Part shown: piece after piece, positions 1 through 9,500 of the stretch
Position numbering within the stretch: position 1 is the stretch's first letter
How the letters are laid out: the number at the start of each line of letters is the position of its first letter
Source of the DNA: Betaproteobacteria bacterium
GTDB lineage: Bacteria > Verrucomicrobiota > Verrucomicrobiia > Methylacidiphilales > UBA1321
Length of the DNA: 47,965 nt
Direction of reading: 5' to 3'
Assembly (NCBI GenBank): GCA_903970275.1
Contig: CAJCIA010000183.1
Span: forward strand, 1-47,965
Notes under the pieces: model-generated
What the model saw: only the letters and a program-made list of their open reading frames with translations
Told to the model about the DNA's origin: nothing
Databases searched by the model: none
Position numbers and translations under genes: made by a program

Positions 1-10
1 ATATTAAAAA

Positions 11-2560
11 TCATCGCATCGAGTGAAGGTCGAAGAGTTCGGGCTCGCGGATCACGCCCTGGTGATCGAGGTAGTGGTCGGAGATCAGCACGTTGAAATC
101 GAGCAGCAGGTCGGTGAGCTCGGTCAGCTTCTGGCTGAACTCGGGCGCGGGCGCGTCGGAAAGCCCCGCGCCGTCACCGTCGGGATCGGTTGGGAAGAAA
201 TAGGCGGGCAGGTCCATGAGGTTCAGCTCGGCGATGACCCGCTCGCAATGGCGTAGGGGCGCCTCGGCGCCCTTGGCGGGACGATCGCCCATCGTGGTGC
301 GCAGCGCCCGCTCCATGCGCGTGAGGCAGTAGAGCGCGGAGCGCGGGAAATCGGCGTCCTGCAAAAGTAGCCGCGCGGCACGGGCCGCGACGGGCCGGGC
401 ATGGAAGAGCGACCGGTAGGCGTACTGGCCCGCGACCATTTGCAGCAGGAGGTCGAGGCTGGCGCTGCTGGCGGCGTCGACCCGTGTTTCCTCCTCCGGC
501 GCGAGCACCTGCTGGAGGATGAGGATGGTCATCAGGCTGCGCTCGGCGTAAACGCCCAGCTGCCAGAAGTACCAAGCGTCGTCGTGCAGCATGTGCTTCT
601 CGAGCGCGCCGCTCAGCTCGTCGAGCTGCATGATCACCTCCTGGTGAAGCGAGCGGTCCTCGAGCCGGGTGCGCACCTCGTCGCTGCCGGCCTGGTCGGC
701 ATAATGGCCGAGCTGGAAGTAGAGACGGTTGAGGACGGACGAGACCTCGGGCGGCACGTGCTCGCGCACGCTTTCCGCATTCTGGCGGCAGCGGCGAATG
801 AATTCGATGACCGAGCCGCGGTTCTTGCGATCGAGCAGGAAGTAAAACGGCACGTCCTTCGCGCGGGTCAGCTCCTTACTCGGCTTGACGAAGAAATCGG
901 CGGAAAGCCCGTTGATCTCCGCCAGCGCGGCCCACAGGCGCGCGCGGGTGCCACCACCGGTGGCAAGCGGCGGCGGCTGCATCTGCACGATGCGCACGCA
1001 GCGCGCGGTCGCCTCCGCCCGCTCGGCGTAACGGCCCATCCAGAAGACCGACTCCGCCACGCGGCTGGTCAGGCGGAGGCGGCGCGGGGCTTCCTCAGCT
1101 TGCGGAAAGAAGGAGAATTCCGGGACGGTCGGCCGGCGCAGGATCCAGACGTCCTTGATCGCGTCGGTCGTCTGGACAATCGCGCTGGTCAGCGCGGTTG
1201 AGCCCCCACTCCAAGCCAGCGCGCAGGGCGCGACGCGATTCTGCGCCAGCGCGAAAGCCCGCACGGTGACCGTCTGGTCGCGCAGGCCGGTCGCGGTCCA
1301 GCAGGAATGGCGCGAGCCAGTGGCCGCCTTGAAGGCCACGTAATCGCTCGGGTTCGCCTCAACCTTTTGCCAGAAACGATTCCACTCGAAGGCCGGCATC
1401 TGCCGGGCCATGTACTCGTGCTCCGGTCCGCCAAGCCAGGCATGCCGGATGACGTAGCTATCGCGCTTGTCGTTCACTTCCTCGCGCACATCGATGTCGC
1501 GCAGCTCGAAGCCGTGTGGCGACGCAAGGATCATCCGCTCGCCGGTGTAATACTCGATGATGTTGGGCAGATGCGTGGCCAGCGCGCGATTGTTCGCGAG
1601 GTCGGAGCCGAGTCCATTGGCTACCGCGAGCGTGCCCTTGCGCACACACGAGAGCAGGCCCGGCACGCCCACCCGGCTGTCGCCGTCGAACGTGACCGGA
1701 TCCAGCAGCGAGGTGGCAAGCCGGCGCAGCACGACATCGACGCGCTCCATGCCCGCGATCGTTTTCAGGTAGAGGCGGCTGTCGAGCACGACGAGGTCGT
1801 TGCCCTGCACGATCGGCACGCCCATCTGCCGCGCGAGCGCCGCGTGATCGAGGTAGTGATCGTCGCCGCTGCTGCCCTTGGCCAGGAGGACGCTGCGGGC
1901 CATTCCTTCCGGCTTGCGCGCCAGCTCCTGCAGGACGTCGAGCACCTGGGCGGGAAAGTCCTCCACCGGCAGGATCTCGCGGCCGTCAAAAAGCCGCGGC
2001 GCGACCTGGCGCATGACCTGCCGCTTCTTCATCGCGTAGGTCGCGCCCTCCGCCACGCCCAGGTTTTCGTCCATCACCATCCACTCGCCGTGGGCGGTCC
2101 GCTGCAGGTCGAACGACGTGAGCTGCAGGTAGGGCACTGGCGCGCAGGGCAGCCGCGCGCAGCCACGATGGAAATTCGGGTCCGCATAGACCGCCTCGTA
2201 GGGCACCACGCCGGCCTTGAGGATTTCCTGGCCGTGATAGATATCGTGTAGAAACGAATTCCAGGCGCGCACGCGCTGGGAGAGGCCCTCTTCGATCCGC
2301 GCCCATTCCTCGCCACCGATGACTACCGGCATCAGGTCGAAGCCGGCATGTCCGCGTAGCTCGGGGCGCGCCTCGCCGCCGGGGAAGTAGGCGCCGTCCT
2401 CCTCCTGCAACTCGTCGGCGAGAGAGAAGATGCGCTCCAGGTGATCCGGCGACATGGCGCCGAGTTGGTGCTGGACCTCCCGGATCATCTCCGCCGCGGG
2501 CTGGTCCACGCCCGTCTCGGGCGGCGCCTCGCCGGAGCTCGGGAAGGCGGTGGCGGACAT
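11..2560 (-). CDS. Circularly permuted ATP-grasp / alpha-E domain fusion protein
   Basis: The 849-residue protein fuses two families that are often separate adjacent genes. Residues about 80-490 resemble the circularly permuted ATP-grasp type 2 family (old DUF404/DUF407), with stretches such as MVMDENLGVAEGATYAMKKR and NNRALATHLPNIIEYYTGER. From about 495 to 840 it is the helical alpha-E domain (old DUF403), opening with SRVAESVFWMGRYAERAEAT, which contains the ER motif that names the family. These families are predicted, not proven, to form amide bonds in a peptide-ligation or tagging system, often next to a transglutaminase-like protease or a proteasome-like hydrolase. Neither partner is visible on the sequenced side; they could lie beyond position 1. 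There is no signal peptide, so it is probably cytoplasmic. The start is the ATG followed by SATAFPSSGE. Domain assignment is secure; function is unknown. Confidence 0.9.
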   Translation of the reverse strand: MSATAFPSSGEAPPETGVDQPAAEMIREVQHQLGAMSPDHLERIFSLADELQEEDGAYFPGGEARPELRGHAGFDLMPVVIGGEEWARIEEGLSQRVRAWNSFLHDIYHGQEILKAGVVPYEAVYADPNFHRGCARLPCAPVPYLQLTSFDLQRTAHGEWMVMDENLGVAEGATYAMKKRQVMRQVAPRLFDGREILPVEDFPAQVLDVLQELARKPEGMARSVLLAKGSSGDDHYLDHAALARQMGVPIVQGNDLVVLDSRLYLKTIAGMERVDVVLRRLATSLLDPVTFDGDSRVGVPGLLSCVRKGTLAVANGLGSDLANNRALATHLPNIIEYYTGERMILASPHGFELRDIDVREEVNDKRDSYVIRHAWLGGPEHEYMARQMPAFEWNRFWQKVEANPSDYVAFKAATGSRHSCWTATGLRDQTVTVRAFALAQNRVAPCALAWSGGSTALTSAIVQTTDAIKDVWILRRPTVPEFSFFPQAEEAPRRLRLTSRVAESVFWMGRYAERAEATARCVRIVQMQPPPLATGGGTRARLWAALAEINGLSADFFVKPSKELTRAKDVPFYFLLDRKNRGSVIEFIRRCRQNAESVREHVPPEVSSVLNRLYFQLGHYADQAGSDEVRTRLEDRSLHQEVIMQLDELSGALEKHMLHDDAWYFWQLGVYAERSLMTILILQQVLAPEEETRVDAASSASLDLLLQMVAGQYAYRSLFHARPVAARAARLLLQDADFPRSALYCLTRMERALRTTMGDRPAKGAEAPLRHCERVIAELNLMDLPAYFFPTDPDGDGAGLSDAPAPEFSQKLTELTDLLLDFNVLISDHYLDHQGVIREPELFDLHSMR

Positions 2561-2685
2561 GAAGTAAAAAGTGCCGCAGGCGCCGTGCCGAGGGAAGGAG
2601 AAGTTTGTGCGGGGCTAGAAGTTATCGCCGAAAGGGATCAAAGATTGTAGCAACAGTTGATGACCGTCGTGCAGGTGCTGCAGAT

Positions 2686-2719
2686 GGTAGCCGCCGTCGG
2701 CTCGACGGCGGGGCGCGCC
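2686..2719 (+). repeat. REP-like palindrome, copy 1 (left half of pair 1)
   Basis: The copy begins with the foot GGTAG, continues with a hairpin whose arms read CCGCCGTCG and CGACGGCGG, and ends GCGCGCC. It faces copy 2 in inverted orientation, and the two together span 2686-2862 (177 bp). The arm sequence differs from the commonest copies (CCGCCG instead of CCGGCG), with the matching change in the other arm. Confidence 0.8.
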
Positions 2720-2832
2720 GGTGGATGCGGGCCTGGCAGGAGGCTTCGGGCGTTCCTCAGGAAGGGAATCGCAATCGAAGTAGGACGTGAATCGCGGAGC
2801 GGAGATGGCTTGGGAAACGGGCTCTTGTGGCC

Positions 2833-2862
2833 GCGACCGGCGTCGGGCCGACGCCGGCTACC
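2833..2862 (-). repeat. REP-like palindrome, copy 2 (right half of pair 1)
   Basis: Read on the minus strand it is GGTAG, then arms CCGGCGTCGG and CCGACGCCGG around a two-base centre, then TCGC. It is nearly identical to the copy at 18080-18109 and is the inverted partner of the copy at 2686. Confidence 0.85.
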
Positions 2863-3053
2863 CCGACGCTCGGCAGTCGGCGGCAACTTCCGGAGAGCTC
2901 ACGACTCGGTGAGAGTCGTGCTGAAAAAGGCTAGACCGAGATTTCTACAAGGAAGCGTCGTGAATGAGCGCCGGTTGGCATTCTGCTGTGCTATGTTGAC
3001 TGCAACTGCTTGAGACCATCGCGGCCATTTCACCCGGCGTCCCAACGCGGCCT

Positions 3054-3788
3054 TTACGGCCGGTCGGTCTTGCGCGCCGTCTCCTCACCGTTCTGTTCCA
3101 CCTTCTGCGTCTCGGACTTGATCTGGCCGCCGAGCTTCTGCGCCTCGTCCTTCGCGACCACCGCCGCCTGCTGCGCCGCGGGCGCGAGGTAGAACTTGAA
3201 AAGGTGGTAGTAAAGATCGACCACCTCGCGCGCGATGCTGAAGGCGTCCTCCTTGCGCACCACGCCGGCGTGCACTTGGGAGAGGTCGCGAATGCCCTCG
3301 CGGCGAAAGGCCAGCTTGGTGCGCGTGATGTGGTAGTAACTGGTCACGATCATCACGCTATGGAAGCGACGCGCGCGCATCTCAGCCGCCACGTCGCGGG
3401 CCGTGGCGTCGGTGTTGATCCCGCCGCGATCCTCCAGGATGGCGCGGCTGGGAATACCGTGGGCCATGAGGTAACGCGCCATGCCCGGGGCCTCGGAATA
3501 GCCGTCGCCCTCCACATGGTCCGCGCCACTGACAATGACAATCGGCACGCGGTTGGCGCGATAGACCTCGATGGCCTTGTCGAGCCGCTCCTTCAGCACG
3601 GGCGAGGGCTGGTCGTTGGCCTGCATGCCGGCGCCGAGCACCACGGCGCAATCCGCCTTCTCGCCCGAATCGTTCATGCCGTCATAGACGATCCATACCG
3701 CCGTGAGCGCAAACACCAGCACGGCGAGGGTCAGCAGCCGCGACAACAACCGGAAGAAACCGCGAATCATCGCCGCACGTTGCCGCAA
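3054..3788 (-). CDS. YdcF/SanA/ElyC-family (DUF218) membrane-anchored protein
   Basis: The protein has 244 residues. A short basic N-terminus and one hydrophobic segment (about residues 15-33, LLTLAVLVFALTAVWIV) would anchor it in the inner membrane with the rest outside. The DUF218 fold follows: DCAVVLGAGMQ near residue 42, IVIVSGAD near 83, and a later SVMIVTSYYHITRTKLAFRR segment, whose TSxxHxxR pattern is typical of the family. SanA and ElyC members affect envelope permeability and peptidoglycan or polysaccharide precursor metabolism, but the chemistry is unsettled. The last 40 residues are charged, alanine/glutamine/lysine-rich and outside the family core. It lies between two REP-bearing gaps on the same strand as its neighbours, with no sign of a tight operon. 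Family call is confident; substrate is unknown. Confidence 0.85.
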   Translation of the reverse strand: MRQRAAMIRGFFRLLSRLLTLAVLVFALTAVWIVYDGMNDSGEKADCAVVLGAGMQANDQPSPVLKERLDKAIEVYRANRVPIVIVSGADHVEGDGYSEAPGMARYLMAHGIPSRAILEDRGGINTDATARDVAAEMRARRFHSVMIVTSYYHITRTKLAFRREGIRDLSQVHAGVVRKEDAFSIAREVVDLYYHLFKFYLAPAAQQAAVVAKDEAQKLGGQIKSETQKVEQNGEETARKTDRP

Positions 3789-3921
3789 GAGTCCGGTCAG
3801 CGCCAGCCGGAACGCGGGTGGGATTTGATCATTTGATCTAAGCGCTAGTCACCGCGCTGACACCGTCAGTATTGGTTGATGATCGCGCCGGCTGAGATCT
3901 ATTTGTCATCGGAATTCTTTC

Positions 3922-3954
3922 GGCGCGACCGGCATCGGGCCGATGCCGGCTACC
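3922..3954 (-). repeat. REP-like palindrome, single copy with compensated arms
   Basis: Read on the minus strand it begins GGTAG, with arms CCGGCATCGG and CCGATGCCGG, then TCGCGCC. Compared with the usual CGTCG/CGACG arms, one G:C pair has become A:T in both arms, so the hairpin is kept. It ends one base before the stop codon of the TPR gene at 3956, on the 3' side of that gene. I could not find an inverted partner in the neighbouring 165 bp. Confidence 0.85.
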
Positions 3955-3955
3955 G

Positions 3956-4729
3956 TTACGTGATCTGGCGGCGCAGGGCTTTAGCTCGGCTAACCCAGAC
4001 GGCTTCGCGCCGGCGCTGAAAGTTGGTGGTGTATTCCGCGCCGTTGATCACCTCGTCGAGGTGGCGGGCGGCCTCCTCGCGCGAGCCGCCGGATTTCAGC
4101 AGCAGCTCCGCATACTGGACCCGCGCGCGGGAATATTGGTAAAGCGCCAGCACCTGCCGCCACGTCGCCAAGGCCGGCTCGGTCTGACCCGCCGCCGCCT
4201 GCGCCTCGGCCAGCGTCATGAGCGTGTAGCCGTAATCATGCTTGGGATTGACCGCGCAGACGCTGGTCAGAAGCGGCAGCGCCTCACCGGGCCGGTTCTG
4301 ACGCATGAGGCAGTTTCCCAGGTGGGCGCGTGTATCCTCGTCGCCGGGATCGCGATCGTAGGCCGCGCGGTACGACGTTTCCGCGTCCTGCAACTTGCCT
4401 TGGCTGAAGTAGATGTCCGCAAGCTGGAGATGCAGGTGCGCCTTGTCCAGGTGGTGAATCTCGGCCTTGAGCCGCGCGATCTGGCGCCGGTCGGCTGCCC
4501 CCGGCAGCTCGAAGCCAGCCAACGGGTTTCCGATTGGCCCCGCCTGCCGGTAGACCATCAAAAAGTAGAGCACTGCGGACAGCCCCCAACCGATGAAGAT
4601 GATAACGGCCCAGATGTACTCCCCTCGCCGCACCGCATCGACAAACATCCAAACCTGAAACGCGGTCACGACCAGCGCGAAGAGCCCGACGCCGCCGCCG
4701 CCGGCCAGTTGCAGGATCGTGTTCAGCAC
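3956..4729 (-). CDS. Membrane-anchored tetratricopeptide-repeat protein
   Basis: The protein has 257 residues. Two hydrophobic segments occupy about residues 13-33 and 38-60 (LFALVVTAFQVWMFVDA and YIWAVIIFIGWGLSAVLYFL), resembling the short N-terminal membrane module seen in PLDc_N-like proteins. From about residue 95 it carries three to four TPR-like helical hairpins, for example HLHLQLADIYFSQGKLQDAE and LGNCLMRQNRPGEALPLL. TPRs mediate protein contacts, so this is probably a membrane scaffold; no catalytic motif is visible. The start is the ATG before LNTILQLAGG, and a 249-bp gap separates it from the divergent hpnH, so its promoter should lie there. A REP-like hairpin abuts its 3' end. Partner unknown. 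Confidence 0.8.
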   Translation of the reverse strand: MLNTILQLAGGGGVGLFALVVTAFQVWMFVDAVRRGEYIWAVIIFIGWGLSAVLYFLMVYRQAGPIGNPLAGFELPGAADRRQIARLKAEIHHLDKAHLHLQLADIYFSQGKLQDAETSYRAAYDRDPGDEDTRAHLGNCLMRQNRPGEALPLLTSVCAVNPKHDYGYTLMTLAEAQAAAGQTEPALATWRQVLALYQYSRARVQYAELLLKSGGSREEAARHLDEVINGAEYTTNFQRRREAVWVSRAKALRRQIT

Positions 4730-4927
4730 CCTCTCTTAGTCCCAAAGCGTGTGGCGGGCGTCAATGGAACAAAGCCACCGCACTGTCAATCCGCGCAGGC
4801 TGTGGGGCTCGAATGGCAAAGATTACAACTTCATCCCCATCTCAGGCATGTCGGATCAACGTAGGCAATTTGCTCATAGTCAAAAGGTTATTCAGTTCTT
4901 GCCCCGCCGAATACTCGACACCTAATC

Positions 4928-4955
4928 TTGACAATGATCCCTCTGCCCGTACTCT
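4928..4955 (+). promoter_or_regulatory. Possible sigma70-type promoter of hpnH
   Basis: A perfect -35 hexamer TTGACA (4928-4933) is followed after 16 bases by TACTCT (4950-4955), a weak -10 match. This would start transcription about 15-20 bases before the ATG at 4979. The surrounding 150 bp is noticeably richer in A and T than the genes. The -10 match is poor, so this is tentative. Confidence 0.35.
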
Positions 4956-4978
4956 CCACCCTTTAATCGCACCCCACT

Positions 4979-5989
4979 ATGGTACCTATCTCCCAAGCCT
5001 GGACAGTCGCGTCGTACGTTGCTGTGCAAAAGTTCATCAAGGGCCGCAAGCGCTATCCGCTCGTCCTGATGCTCGAGCCTCTTTTCCGCTGCAACCTGGC
5101 CTGCGCCGGCTGCGGCAAGATCCAGTATCCCGACCACGTCCTGAGCAAGCGCCTCACCCCGCAGCAGTGCTTTGACGCGGTCGAGGAATGCGGCGCCCCG
5201 ATGGTCAGCATCCCGGGCGGCGAGCCGCTCATCCATCCGGAGATCAAGGAGATCGTCGACGGGCTGGTCGCGCGCAAGAAGTACATTTACCTCTGCACCA
5301 ACGCACTCCTGCTCAAGCGCAAGCTCGACCTTTTTACGCCTTCCAAGTACCTCACCTTCTCGATCCATCTCGATGGCCTGAAGGAGAACCACGACACCGC
5401 AGTGTGCCGCGACGGCACGTATGACACCGCCGTGGAAGCGATCAAGGAGGCGGTCAAGCGCGGCTTCCGCGTTTGCACGAACACCACCCTCTTCAATCAC
5501 GCCAACCCGGCCGAAGTGCGCGAGTTCTTCGACGTGGCGATGGACATGGGCGTCGAGGGCATGATGCTCTCGCCCGGCTACATCTACGAGAAGGCGCCGG
5601 ACCAGCAGGGCTTCCTGCATCGCGATACGAGCAAGCAGCTCTTCAAGCAGATCCTCGACCAGCCGAAGAAGAGCTGGAAGTTCAACCTTTCGCCCTTGTT
5701 CCTCAAGTTCCTGCAGGGCGACTTCGATTTCGAGTGCACGCCATGGGGCAGCCCGGCTTACAACATCTTTGGGTGGCAGAAGCCCTGCTATCTCCTCCAG
5801 GACGGCTACGTGAAGACCTTCAAGGAATACATGGAGGACACGGACTGGGACAGCTACGGCAACAAGAGCGACAACCCGAAGTGCCAGGACTGCATGGTTC
5901 ATTGCGGCTTCGAGCCCTCGGCTGTCGATGCTACCTTTGGTTCCTGGTCGGGCTTCCTGGCCACGGCCAAGGCCACTCTCACCGCCTAA
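4979..5989 (+). CDS. hpnH: Adenosyl-hopene transferase HpnH (radical SAM)
   Basis: HpnH adds the 5'-deoxyadenosyl group of S-adenosylmethionine to diploptene to give adenosylhopane, the entry step to extended (C35) hopanoids. The protein has 336 residues, the usual length. It contains the radical-SAM cluster motif CNLACAGC (CxxxCxxC) near residue 38, preceded by RYPLVLMLEPLFR, a strong signature of this family, and SIPGGEPLIHPE as the GGE-type SAM motif. A cysteine-rich tail (CQDCMVHCGFEPS) is also typical and may hold or shield a second site. The ATG at 4979 fits the family N-terminus (ISQAWTVASYVAVQKFIKGR). No squalene-hopene cyclase or other hpn gene is in the window. A small protein gene follows 14 bp downstream and probably shares the transcript. 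Confidence 0.93.
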   Translation: MVPISQAWTVASYVAVQKFIKGRKRYPLVLMLEPLFRCNLACAGCGKIQYPDHVLSKRLTPQQCFDAVEECGAPMVSIPGGEPLIHPEIKEIVDGLVARKKYIYLCTNALLLKRKLDLFTPSKYLTFSIHLDGLKENHDTAVCRDGTYDTAVEAIKEAVKRGFRVCTNTTLFNHANPAEVREFFDVAMDMGVEGMMLSPGYIYEKAPDQQGFLHRDTSKQLFKQILDQPKKSWKFNLSPLFLKFLQGDFDFECTPWGSPAYNIFGWQKPCYLLQDGYVKTFKEYMEDTDWDSYGNKSDNPKCQDCMVHCGFEPSAVDATFGSWSGFLATAKATLTA

Positions 5990-6003
5990 GCCCTCCGAGC
6001 GCC

Positions 6004-6396
6004 ATGCCAGCTGACGTCAAGACGGGTCCAGGCGCACGTCCTGCGACCCTGCAGGGAAGCGTGTTTGTGTTCCAGAGCGAGCAGGACCGAATCGAGGCGA
6101 TCGACAAGGCGTTTGATTACCGCGGCGATGTCACCCTGCAGGTCGCAGGTCAGCCGGTGGAAGGCTACATCTTCAACCGCGACGCTGCGGCCCGGCCCCC
6201 GCGGATCGAGCTTTTCGTCAAGGATAGCGACGAGCCCCGCATCATCCCCTACGCCGACATCGAGTCGATCGCCTTCACCGGTCGCGACACCGCCGATGGC
6301 AAGTCGTGGGATGCCTGGGTGAACAAGAAGGCGGAGCAGCGCCAGGCGGAAGCCGAGCGCCTCGCCGCCGAGGCGGCCGCCCGCGGCCACCTTTAG
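6004..6396 (+). CDS. Small conserved-looking hypothetical protein, co-transcribed with hpnH
   Basis: The protein has 130 residues, starting at the ATG 14 bp after the hpnH stop. It looks soluble, with no signal peptide or membrane segment. A beta-rich core (GSVFVFQSEQDRIEAIDKAF, then DVTLQVAGQPVEGYIFNRDA, then ADIESIAFTGRDTADGKSW) ends in an alanine/glutamate/arginine-rich helix. The pattern of short strands around VEGYIF and RIELFV suggests a small barrel, but I do not recognise the family. The composition and codon use match neighbouring genes, and the frame stays open at high GC with a plausible start, so I regard it as real. Adjacency to hpnH hints at a hopanoid or membrane link; this is inference only. 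Confidence 0.7.
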   Translation: MPADVKTGPGARPATLQGSVFVFQSEQDRIEAIDKAFDYRGDVTLQVAGQPVEGYIFNRDAAARPPRIELFVKDSDEPRIIPYADIESIAFTGRDTADGKSWDAWVNKKAEQRQAEAERLAAEAAARGHL

Positions 6397-6407
6397 TCAG
6401 GCTTTTA

Positions 6408-6450
6408 CCGGGGACTCCTGACCCCGGCGTCCGGTAGTGACCTACTGGAC
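6408..6450. other. Two back-to-back stem-loops between orf6004 and the hybrid kinase
   Basis: The first hairpin has arms CCGGGG (6408-6413) and CCCCGG (6422-6427) around an 8-base loop. The second has arms GTCCGGTAG (6429-6437) and CTACTGGAC (6442-6450), nine pairs with one G:U, around TGAC. Neither is followed by a T run, so they are not standard intrinsic terminators. They could stabilise the 3' end of the hpnH transcript or block read-through into the kinase operon. They lack the GGTAG foot of the REP-like family. Confidence 0.6.
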
Positions 6451-6516
6451 GGTCAGTGAGCTTTCGCTAGCTTCGTTAAACTGCGGTTTTCTGGCCGTGT
6501 CCTTCGCCTATTCCTC

Positions 6517-9500
6517 ATGAGACTTTCTATCGGCGTCAAAATCGCTCTCGGCTTTGCGTTGGCCCTGACCGCGCTGCTTTGCCTCGGCTTCCTCACCTTC
6601 AGCGAACTAAGCGCGCTGAACGTGGAATCCTCTTGGGTCGATCACACCTACCAGGTGGAGTCGAAGCTCCAGAACCTGACCGCCAACCTGGCCCGGGCGG
6701 AGAGCAGCGCCCGCGGTTACCAGCTGAGCAACCTGCCCTCCCTGCAGACCGAGGCGGATGCAGCCGCCGCCGCGCGCAGCGAGGTCGCGCAAATCCGGTC
6801 CCTCACCTCCGACAATCCCACGCAGCAGGAACGGCTCGACCGTCTGGAACCGCTTATCCAGCGGCGGCTGGATAGCCTGCAGCAGATCACCAGCACGCCC
6901 AACCTCCCCGCCGCCGATCGCGATACGCTGGTGCGCGGCGGCGAGTCGGTCATGGATCAGGTGCGGCAGGTCATCAACGACATGCAGGCCGAGGAAGCAC
7001 GCCTGCTCAAGATCCGCAGCGATGGCGAGGCGCAACTTTCCAATCATGTCCGCCTCACACTGGAGTGGGGCACCGCCCTCGCCTTTCTGCTCATCGGCAG
7101 CGCCGGGTTGCTGATCACCTACAGCATCACCAACCCGCTGCGCCTTCTCGCCGATGGCGCCTCCCGACTGGGCGGCGGCGATTACACGCACCGGGTGCTC
7201 GTGCGCTCGCGGGACGAGGTGGGGCAGCTCGCCACCAACTTTAATCGCATGGCCGAGCAGGTGGAGGACCGGCAGCGCACGCTGGCCGAGCAGGATTGGC
7301 TGAAGGGCGGCCTGACCCGCCTGGCCGGGTTGCTTCAGGGTCAGCGAGATCCGGCAGAAGCGTGCCGCCTTGTGCTGACAGAATTGGCTGCGCTGGTGGG
7401 TGCGCACAGTTCGGCCCTCTACGTGACTGCTGGCGACGAGACGCCTGTGCTCCAGCTTCAGGCCACCTATGCCGCCGACGCCGCTCCTGAGGAAATTGAA
7501 CCCGGCAAGGGCCTCGTCGGCCAGGCGTATCTCGATCGCCAGCGCATCCAGCTCAACGAAATCCCGGAGGGCTATTTTCGCATCAACTCGGCGCTGGGCC
7601 ATGGGACGCCGCGCTCCTTGCTCATCGAACCTGCCGTCTATGACAACCAGGTGCGTGCCATCCTCGAACTGGCGCTGCTCAAGCCGCTCACGGACACACA
7701 ACTCGCGCTGATCGAACGCGTGGCCGAGAATCTTGGCGTCATCCTGACGACGATTGCCGCCAGCCAGCGCACCGAGGAGCTTCTGACGCAGTCCCAGGCG
7801 CTGGCCGGTGAATTGGGCACGGCCAACCGCGACCTGCGCCAGTCCGAACTTCTCCTCCAGGAGCAGCAGGAAGAGCTCAAGCAGACCAACGAGGAGCTGG
7901 AACAAACCAACGAGGAACTTCAGCAGACCAACGAGGAAGTAGAGGAAAAAGCCAACCTGCTCTCGACCCAGAAGAAGCAGCTGGAGAAGACCAATCGCGA
8001 GATCGACGTGGCGCGCACAGCGCTGCAGGAAAAGGCCGAGCAGATCGCCCAGACCTCCCGCTACAAGTCCGAGTTCCTTGCCAACATGTCGCACGAGTTG
8101 CGTACGCCGCTCAACAGCCTGCTCATCCTTTCCAAGATCCTGGCCGAGAATCCGGACGGCAACCTGAGCGAAAAGCAGGTTCAGTATGCGACGACCATCC
8201 AGTCCTCCGGCCACGATTTGCTCGAGCTGATCAACGAGGTGCTGGACCTGTCGCGCATCGAGTCGGGCGTGGTCGAGATCGAGACCGAGGAGACGCGGCT
8301 TTCCGACCTTCGCGACTTCGTCGAGCGCACCTTCCGCCCCATCGCGGAGAACAAGAAGCTCGAATTTTCCACGGAACTGGCCGAGGGACTTCCGGCCACG
8401 CTTGTCACCGACCAGCGGCGCCTGGAGCAGGTGCTCAAGAACCTGCTCTCGAATGCCTGCAAGTTCACCGAACAAGGCTCGGTGCGGCTGCGCATCGCCC
8501 CGGCCACCAGCGGCTGGGAAGCGGACAAGACGTCACTCAGCCGGGCCAGCCAGGTCATCGCGTTCAGCATCATGGACACGGGCATCGGCATTCCGGAAAA
8601 CAAGCAGAAGCTGATTTTCGAGGCCTTCCAGCAGGCTGATGCCGGCACCTCGCGCAAGTACGGCGGCACCGGGCTTGGGCTGTCCATCAGCCGCGAGCTG
8701 GCCAGCCTGCTCGGCGGCAGCCTCCAGGTCTCGAGCCGGCCGAACGAGGGCAGCACGTTCACACTTCTCCTGCCCGCCACGTTGAGCCCGGCGGACTCCA
8801 AGCCGGCGTCCTTCAAGTCGGCCCCGCCTCCTGCGTCCAAGCCCGTTCCCTCCAGCACTCCGTCACCGTCGCCCTCCCCGCTGACGGAGACGCCGCTGAT
8901 CGACGATGACCGCGCCAACCTGCAGCCGGGTGACATGCTCCTTCTCATCATCGAGGACGATCCCAACTTCGCCGGCATCCTGCGCGATTTCGCCCGGGAA
9001 AAAGGCTTCAAGACGGTGGTGGCCTCGACCGTGAACGCAGGCGTGGCCATGGCGCGGGAGCTCCATCCATCCGCGATTACGCTCGACCTGCACCTGCCCG
9101 ACAACGATGGCTGGCTGGTGCTCGACCAGCTCAAGCACGACCCACAGACGCGCCACATTCCTATCCACATCATTTCCGCCGACGAGGAACGGGACCGCAG
9201 CCTGCGCCTTGGCGCGGTCTCGCATTTCCAAAAACCGGTCACGCGCGAGATCATCGACCAAGCCCTCAGCCAGACCATCGACTTCCTCAAGCGTCCGCTG
9301 AAGAACCTCCTCATCATCGAGGACGACGCGAACGAGCGGCAGGCCATCGTGGCGCTGATCGGCAACGGCGATGTGCACAGCACCGCCGTCGGCTCGGCCG
9401 CCGAGGCCTTCGCGGAACTGGACCGGATCCGGTACGACTGCATCGTGCTCGATCTCGGCCTGCCGGACAAAAACGGACTCGATCTCATCCGGGAGATTCA

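Larger units (their letters stand above)
2561..3053. other. 493-bp intergenic region holding a REPIN-like inverted repeat pair
   Basis: This gap separates two minus-strand genes, the ATP-grasp protein (start at 2560) and the YdcF-like protein (stop at 3054). I see no convincing gene in it; the short open frames have no start context or recognisable family. It holds an inverted pair of palindromic repeats at 2686-2719 and 2833-2862. The promoter of the ATP-grasp gene should lie in the first 100-150 bp, but no clear -35/-10 pair stands out. Confidence 0.7.

Noticed and set aside
6607-8475. A 622-codon open frame antisense to the hybrid kinase
   Set aside because: It lies opposite HAMP, GAF and HisKA motifs; its Leu/Gly-rich repeats are the reverse of the kinase coiled coil.
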